From the NCBI RefSeq assembly GCF_000003605.2, contig NW_003138327.1, positions 259,120 through 269,291 of the forward strand: 10,172 nucleotides of DNA. The letters are read 5' to 3'. Within the stretch, counting starts at the first letter, position 1, and every line of letters starts with the position of its first letter. Source of the stretch: Saccoglossus kowalevskii. Taxonomy: Eukaryota > Hemichordata > Enteropneusta > Harrimaniidae. The translations under genes were made by a program, and so were the position numbers. The notes under the pieces are model-generated. The model searched no databases. It was not told the origin of the DNA and was given only the letters and a program-made list of their open reading frames with translations. This document shows, piece after piece, positions 1 to 6,200 of this stretch.

Positions 1-109
1 GTAAAATACTTTATTTTATAATAATTGTAAAATATAGGAAAAAAGGTATATTCGCTGAATTGTATTTTCACTGAATCATTCCTTAAAAGCAAAAATCAAT
101 TCCGCAGTA
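1..109 (+). mobile_element. Degenerate 3' part of a TACTG...CAGTA-ended MITE
   Basis: Similar, in the same orientation, to 5480-5588. Shared stretches include tataggaaaa, gtatattcgctg, attttcac, gaatcat and the terminal attcc.CAGTA. The copy stops at CAGTA (105-109), exactly where the complete element at 5396-5588 stops, which supports that boundary. About 20 bp found in the other copy are missing here. The 5' part is outside the window or lost. It lies in the intron upstream of the first visible exon, 36 bp before the acceptor. Confidence 0.6.
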
Positions 110-145
110 AATATTTTTTTCTTTGTTTATTATAACTCTACTTAG

Positions 146-212
146 GTTTATGGGGTATTGGTATTGAAACATGTCATCGAGGAGATCACATTGAAATTGG
201 TGTTTATCTTAT
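146..212 (+). CDS. TMEM72: TMEM72-like internal exon, end of helix 1 to start of helix 2
   Basis: The acceptor is ...acttag|G and the donor is AT|gtgagt. The first two bases (GT) finish a codon begun in an exon outside the window, so the upstream intron is phase 1. The exon then reads LWGIGIETCHRGDHIEIGVYL and ends in phase 2 (AT + A of the next exon gives Ile). The GIGIET stretch corresponds to the GVGTET segment that I recall following helix 1 in human TMEM72. The 231-nt intron 213-443 follows. Confidence 0.82.
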
Positions 213-3200
213 GTGAGTATAATAAAACATTGATTATAATTAAAATGATTGGCTGATATAATTGCAATCATAATTATCTGCTCATTAACATAACAGTCAG
301 CAAACAGTGTACATTCAAATTTCTTGTAAATACTTTATTTATTTTACATACATTATGTATGTTGCATGGACGCTATGTCACATTACAAAGCCTATGAATA
401 TTATTATAGTACAATAAATAATTGAATAATTTATTTATTACAGATTTACTGCCATAATTGTTACTTTTTTTGAAGCCTTGTTTTTACTGAATCCATGTGT
501 TAAGAAGTGTTGCAGGTAAAAACTTTATTATGACTGTGTAATTTATGTTTATGTTCTCGTTTCCATGGCAATGAGATCAAGATCTCAACCAACCTCTAAC
601 TAATTGCATAATAACTTGTTTTCAAGGGCAATGTTTATGACAAGTCCTTGCTTCATTCTCATTGGCTTAATTGTGTTCTAAATTTTGTATTTTAGTGAAG
701 ACACTTGTTGTGGTAAATGTTGGAGTGGCATCCTCTGGATAGATAATTGGAAGCGAGGTATTCTTTATATATTGTTATCCATAGTATGTTTTCTAAACCC
801 ACACACAGTATGGATGGCTGTTATATCAGGTGAGTAAAATACATAGTGACATTGTCCAGTCACATTTTTTCCTTGTTATTAATGAGTCATACACCCCTAT
901 GACAAAGTGGCCTAGTCCTGTCATATTTTACACTATTGCTATAATCAGTCAATCACCCCTCTGACAAAGTGGTTTAGTCCATTTTTTTCTTGTAATGAAG
1001 AATGGAAAGTGTTGTGGGTAACATGTCTGTCAGCATCATTGTTGGTGGCGTTGTTAACGATTTTCTTTGAATGAATGTATGAATTTCTAAATATATTTTT
1101 AGCTCCGCTGTCGACTTTGTCGAGCGGAGCTTATCATATGAGTGATTGTCTGTCCTCGTCCGTCGCCGTCGTCCGTTGTCCGTGTCAATGTTTTACTTTT
1201 TCAACTGCTTCTTGAAAACTACAAGCCAGAATGCTTTGATACTTGGTGTATATGTACCTTGGGTAGACCTCTCTTAGGTTTGTTCATTTCATGTTGATAT
1301 CTTCAATTCTCTAATTTTGGTGAATATTTTTGTCATTTTTGGTAAAAAGTGATATTTTCGACTTCTTGTTAAAAACCGCAAGTGCAAATACTTTGATATT
1401 ACATATATAGGTACTACATGTGTACCTCTCTCAGATTTGTTCATTATTGTAATGATATCTTTAATTCTCTAATTTTAGTGAATATTTTTGTCATTTTTGG
1501 TAAAAAGTGATATTTTCGACTTCTTGTTAAAAACCGCAAGTCCAATTGCTTTGTAGTATTTTCTATTCACAGTGCCAGATACTATGTTATGCAAATTGAA
1601 CATAACAACACAACAAACAAATCTCATATCATCACAGTGTGTTAAAACACATGAGATTTGATAAATGCCACAGTAATTTTTTGGGGTATTTCCATACTTA
1701 AATGCTATACACATTCGATGATGGTAAATTTTTATGAGGTAAATATATCTCAACACCACATTCCCCTCTGGAAGATCAGTGTTTCTAAAAAATTCAAATT
1801 CAAAATCAAGTCTGTTTTGCTGCAGATCAATGTTTAGTTTGCGTCTTTCACGCAATACACAAGCCCTCTCACTGAACTGAAAATCACCTACTGATTTCAT
1901 AATACTGCTGACTCAGATGCTGCTAGATCAAATTTTTGTTATTCAGTGTTATTTGAGGAAAAAAAAACAATTCAACTTCAATATTTTCCATGGGATTAAG
2001 CAGACAGTGAATTATGATAAAAAAGCAACAGTATTTAATCAGAATATTGTTTCAACCATCATACCTGCACCTGCAATATCAGATTTATCAACCCTTTCAC
2101 CACCAGTTCCCGCTTTTCATCACAAATTCACAAAATAGTCCTATTTATAGTCTGCACTTTCCTTTAGAAGATTGGGACAAAAAAAAAATAATTCTTTTGA
2201 GTAAAAACTGAAGATTGACTTAAAATTTGTCTCTTGGCTCTAAAATTAAGGTTCATTTCCGGAAATTTTGAAGAACATAAAAAAAAAAGTGCATACAAAT
2301 TTGGCCAAGGAAGTCTGGTGGGAGAAAAGTTAAACAAATGTAATAAATTTCAATTGTCAACAAATGAAAATCTGATATTGTGTAAAGTCATAAATTTGAT
2401 GTCTTACTTATCCCATGTACCCATTTCACTGATTTTACAAGCTGAAAACTAACACAGTGATTATGATTTGTGACCCTGAGTCAAGACATTGTAAAACATC
2501 CTGACTGATTTGAATAAAAGACCACAGTCCATGAACACTGACTGACTGTATTTTACACTATTGCGATTAGAAAGTATAGTTATTTTTTGAGCTGTCACTA
2601 TAGTTCCCTTTTTGGGGATGATTTGGTAACTTGGTAACATGGTTACAATTGTTGAAGTCAATTCTTAAACTATGACCGTTTCACAATCTGAAAAAATCAA
2701 CACTTAGACATAAGTGAAACAAATTTCTGTACACAGAAAAGTTGAGGTTGTGAGAATTACATTTATACACACATGTTATAGCTTAACTTCTGAAACTGCC
2801 AGAAATATCCAAATTAATACAATTCCTGATAATTTCAAGAAAAATTTGGTAAAACCTACTTAATGAATTATTTTGTGATTGCCTAAATGTCAAAAGTCAA
2901 ACTCCAAGCATGGAGTGCGGTAAACTTCTGACATGCACTGGGGAAAACATTCGGTTGACCTTTGTAGGGTGACCTGCGCATGTGCTGTACTTTGTGTCAC
3001 ATGCTTCCTATTTTTTCCCGGAGCTGTGAAGTCTGCAAAACAAAATTCTAATAAATCAGACAAAGTTTATCAATATCGTTTAGTTTACTGTATACTTTAT
3101 TACATTCTGCATGACCATTCGCTTGTAATACTAAGATTTTTATTCCATAGCACAGAAAATTGCTTTATTATACTGACTTCCCATAATATACAGGATAAAA

Positions 3201-6200
3201 TACTGTATTTTACTCAGAATATATTTAAATAGCTATTTTTTGCTGAAATGAGTCTATTCCTGGAAACTAATCTCGAAATGGTTTGCATGTGATTAATCAC
3301 TGCATGAGCTTGAATTGTCAACACAATTTTGGAAAATAAATTCCCAGAAAAATAAAGTAACACTGTATTACCATTGGAAGAGCATATAAACCACGGTTAC
3401 TAGTAACCGTGTATAAACCAACAGTTGCATGTATTGTAATTATAATAATATTAAAGTGGGGGAGTCGTCACCTGTGCATGCGTCAGATGGCCATAGCATG
3501 TCATTGTTTACAAACAAAGCGTATACCCATGAGCCATTGCGTTCTTAGCGTGTGTTGTTATCGACGAGTGGGACTCAATTCCCGCATGTGCGCAAGCGAC
3601 GACCCTTCGTTTTAAAATATGAATGTATATAATAATTTGATGATACATATGATGGAGAACAAATATGGTAAACATATTTATTTAGGCTCATATGTTGTAC
3701 TCAAATAAAGGTGGCATGCGGTTACCTGTATCTGAAAATGCTTCACATTGATAGATCTTCATTTTAATTTATTTCTGTACACTTTCGACATTCTTTCTAC
3801 ATCTTTTCCATGCTAATTCGTAATCATCATAATTACACAAAAATCACACTTTGCTTTTATGTTTTTTATATTAATAATTTTGACTCAAATTAAATTCTTC
3901 ATTACATGTAGTTTCAAGCCATTTTTTGTTTTCTATTTGAAAGAGCTAAATTGTTGTATTTTTTTCCATCAAAACAAATAAAGTATTTCTTTAAAAAAAA
4001 CATCAATGATTTGCTATGAATCTACTAATAAAAATATTTTAAAAGAAAATTCATGCTATGTGCTAGTGTTAAAATAATTTTTGTGATTTTTTATATACGG
4101 TATTACTTTTGCTCAAATATTTCATTTTAATTACAGTAGAATAATATTGCAAAAATTTTATTGGATGCCTTTTTTCTACATATTGTACTTTTATGAACAT
4201 TTTTGACAAAAAAAAAATGGTTGTTAATTTTCAGTTATTTGTAATGAGCTTCTATCTCAAATTTCTGGCAAATACAGTAACTGTTATTAGTTGGTACAAG
4301 ACACATTTCAGTGTTACATCACAAGTCAATTAAAGGCATTTAAAACTCTATAAAAGACGGTACACCTTTAAAGGGTGGTGGTCGTTGCACCACACATGTG
4401 CAAGATATGGGTCTCTTATGAATAAAGATGGCGACTTTGACTGTTTCACAGATCTACTAGTACAAACTGACACATTACCAAACTTGTAATTTCTTTGGTG
4501 ATTGGATGGTATTGAAGGAGTGCAAGTTGCACCAAGGTTAAAACATGTACTCGTGATTTTCATTGGAAGAGCGCATTGGATTGTGGTAAAATCAATGTTT
4601 ATCGGTGTGACGACCACCGCCCTTTAACCCTTTGAACACCAAAGAACTGCTTTCGTCTACCTTTCACAAAATAAATCCGCGTAAATTTTACACATTTTTT
4701 AACCAATTTTGATTACGATCAGTAGATAGTGGAAAATTATGTCTATTTAGTCCAAAATTAATGAAGAAATTATTGAAAAATACCCAAAAAAGTACAAAAT
4801 ATTGTACAAAAAAGTTTGATCGGGAAAGGAATAGCTTTCAAAGGGTTAAAGATGAGATTGTCAATTTATTCAAAACATTTTGAATAAATTTACACTGCAA
4901 ATATTGACATCAACTTATAATAATCTTTCCTTTGATACTTACTTTAAGTTTTTTTTCCCTTATTTTATTTTGGTTTTAAGGTTCTTTAGTGATATTATTG
5001 GCACTAATTTATGGAGTAAAAACAGTTTACAAAGACGAAGAGACGCCAGAGCAGCGAGCAGTCAAAAAAGAAAAATATGAATATTCACATATATAAAATA
5101 ATTTAACAAATTTTATATGTGGTTTAGCCAGTAATTCCCATGATGCCATAGAAGTACACTGATTGCCCATATTTGGGATGTATGTACGACATTTTATTCA
5201 CTGCTGTTCTCTGGGACGGAGCTACAGAAGAGCTGCAAACTCAACCATGAGACAATACTGAACAATCTTATTACACTGTTGAGAGTCTCAACAACTATCC
5301 CAAAGTACAGTTTTCTGAGAGTTTGCAACCATTGTTTTCCCTGGAGATGGTTGCCAGGCGGTGAACATGCCTTAATTCCCCCCTGATAATATAAATACTG
5401 TGAATACGCTGAAAAAGATTTTTGGGCGTTTTGTATGGAATTTATTTTCACTGATTTTTGATGAGTTTAATGTGAAATATAGGAAAATTAAGTATATTCG
5501 CTGGATATTATTTTCACAGAATCATCCCTTCAGCGAAAATAGCGAAAATAAATTCCAAGCGAAAATAAAGTACCGGTATTCCACAGTAGTCAAAAGTCAA
5601 AATGTGTACAATATATGGAACACTTTTCATATCTGTATCTGTGATGTGACAAGTAAACTATTCATAATTGAATGGTCATGGCAAGCTGTATGTTTTGTTA
5701 ATTTCTTAATATTTTTGAATGTCAGATATCAATTTGTACAATATTAGGTGAAATGTTAGGTTGTAGGCCATAGATATACGAAATCGACCATCTCGTGCAA
5801 TAGACCATTTTCCGTTCACTGCGAGAATCATGCGTTATGCGTGAAATCAAACGTAAAACAGGACAAACAAAGGTCATAGCGTCGTAGTGGCGTCAAACAT
5901 TGCGTGGAATTAGACAAACGCAAAAGTATTTTCGGGGACATTTCCATGCTTAATAATGTGCTGTCCACATTTGATGATATGCAATTTCGATTAAGTCAGG
6001 GTATTCGAAAGCAATATTCCTCTGTCGAAGATCGGCCGGTCGATGTGAGCTACGAAATAAAGAAATTCAAGTTAAAAATCAAATCAAATCATTTGAAATT
6101 GCATATCAAATCATTTGATTTTTATGGCAGACGTTCGACGTGCGTCTTTCATGCATCTCGCGAGATCTCGCAATTGTACGGAAAATCACCTATTGTAGTC

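Noticed and set aside
572-587. TGAGATC-AA-GATCTCA inverted repeat in the 180-nt intron
   Set aside because: Seven-bp arms are weak evidence in 10 kb, with no further context.
1475-1900. 141-codon open frame on the minus strand
   Set aside because: It runs from the long dispersed repeat into the 158-bp tandem array, the homologous frame in copy 2 contains stops, and no protein family is recognisable.
2933-3232. 99-codon open frame on the plus strand
   Set aside because: Low-complexity hydrophobic and Ile/Tyr-rich translation of A+T-rich DNA, with no motif, no splice context linking it to the gene and no repeat homology.
3409-3615. 68-codon frame on the plus strand
   Set aside because: It coincides with the TTAA-flanked MITE and its inverted repeats; the open frame is a by-product of the GC-richer element.
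4348-4617. 89-codon frame on the minus strand
   Set aside because: Lies almost exactly on the 252-bp TTAA MITE, including both inverted ends.
5167-5176. CCATATTTGG, a perfect CArG-box consensus
   Set aside because: A single 10-bp match in A+T-rich intron DNA, far from any promoter; likely chance.
5194-5747. Overlapping 85-codon minus and 115-codon plus frames
   Set aside because: Both fall on inverted-repeat material and the TACTG MITE; neither resembles a known protein.
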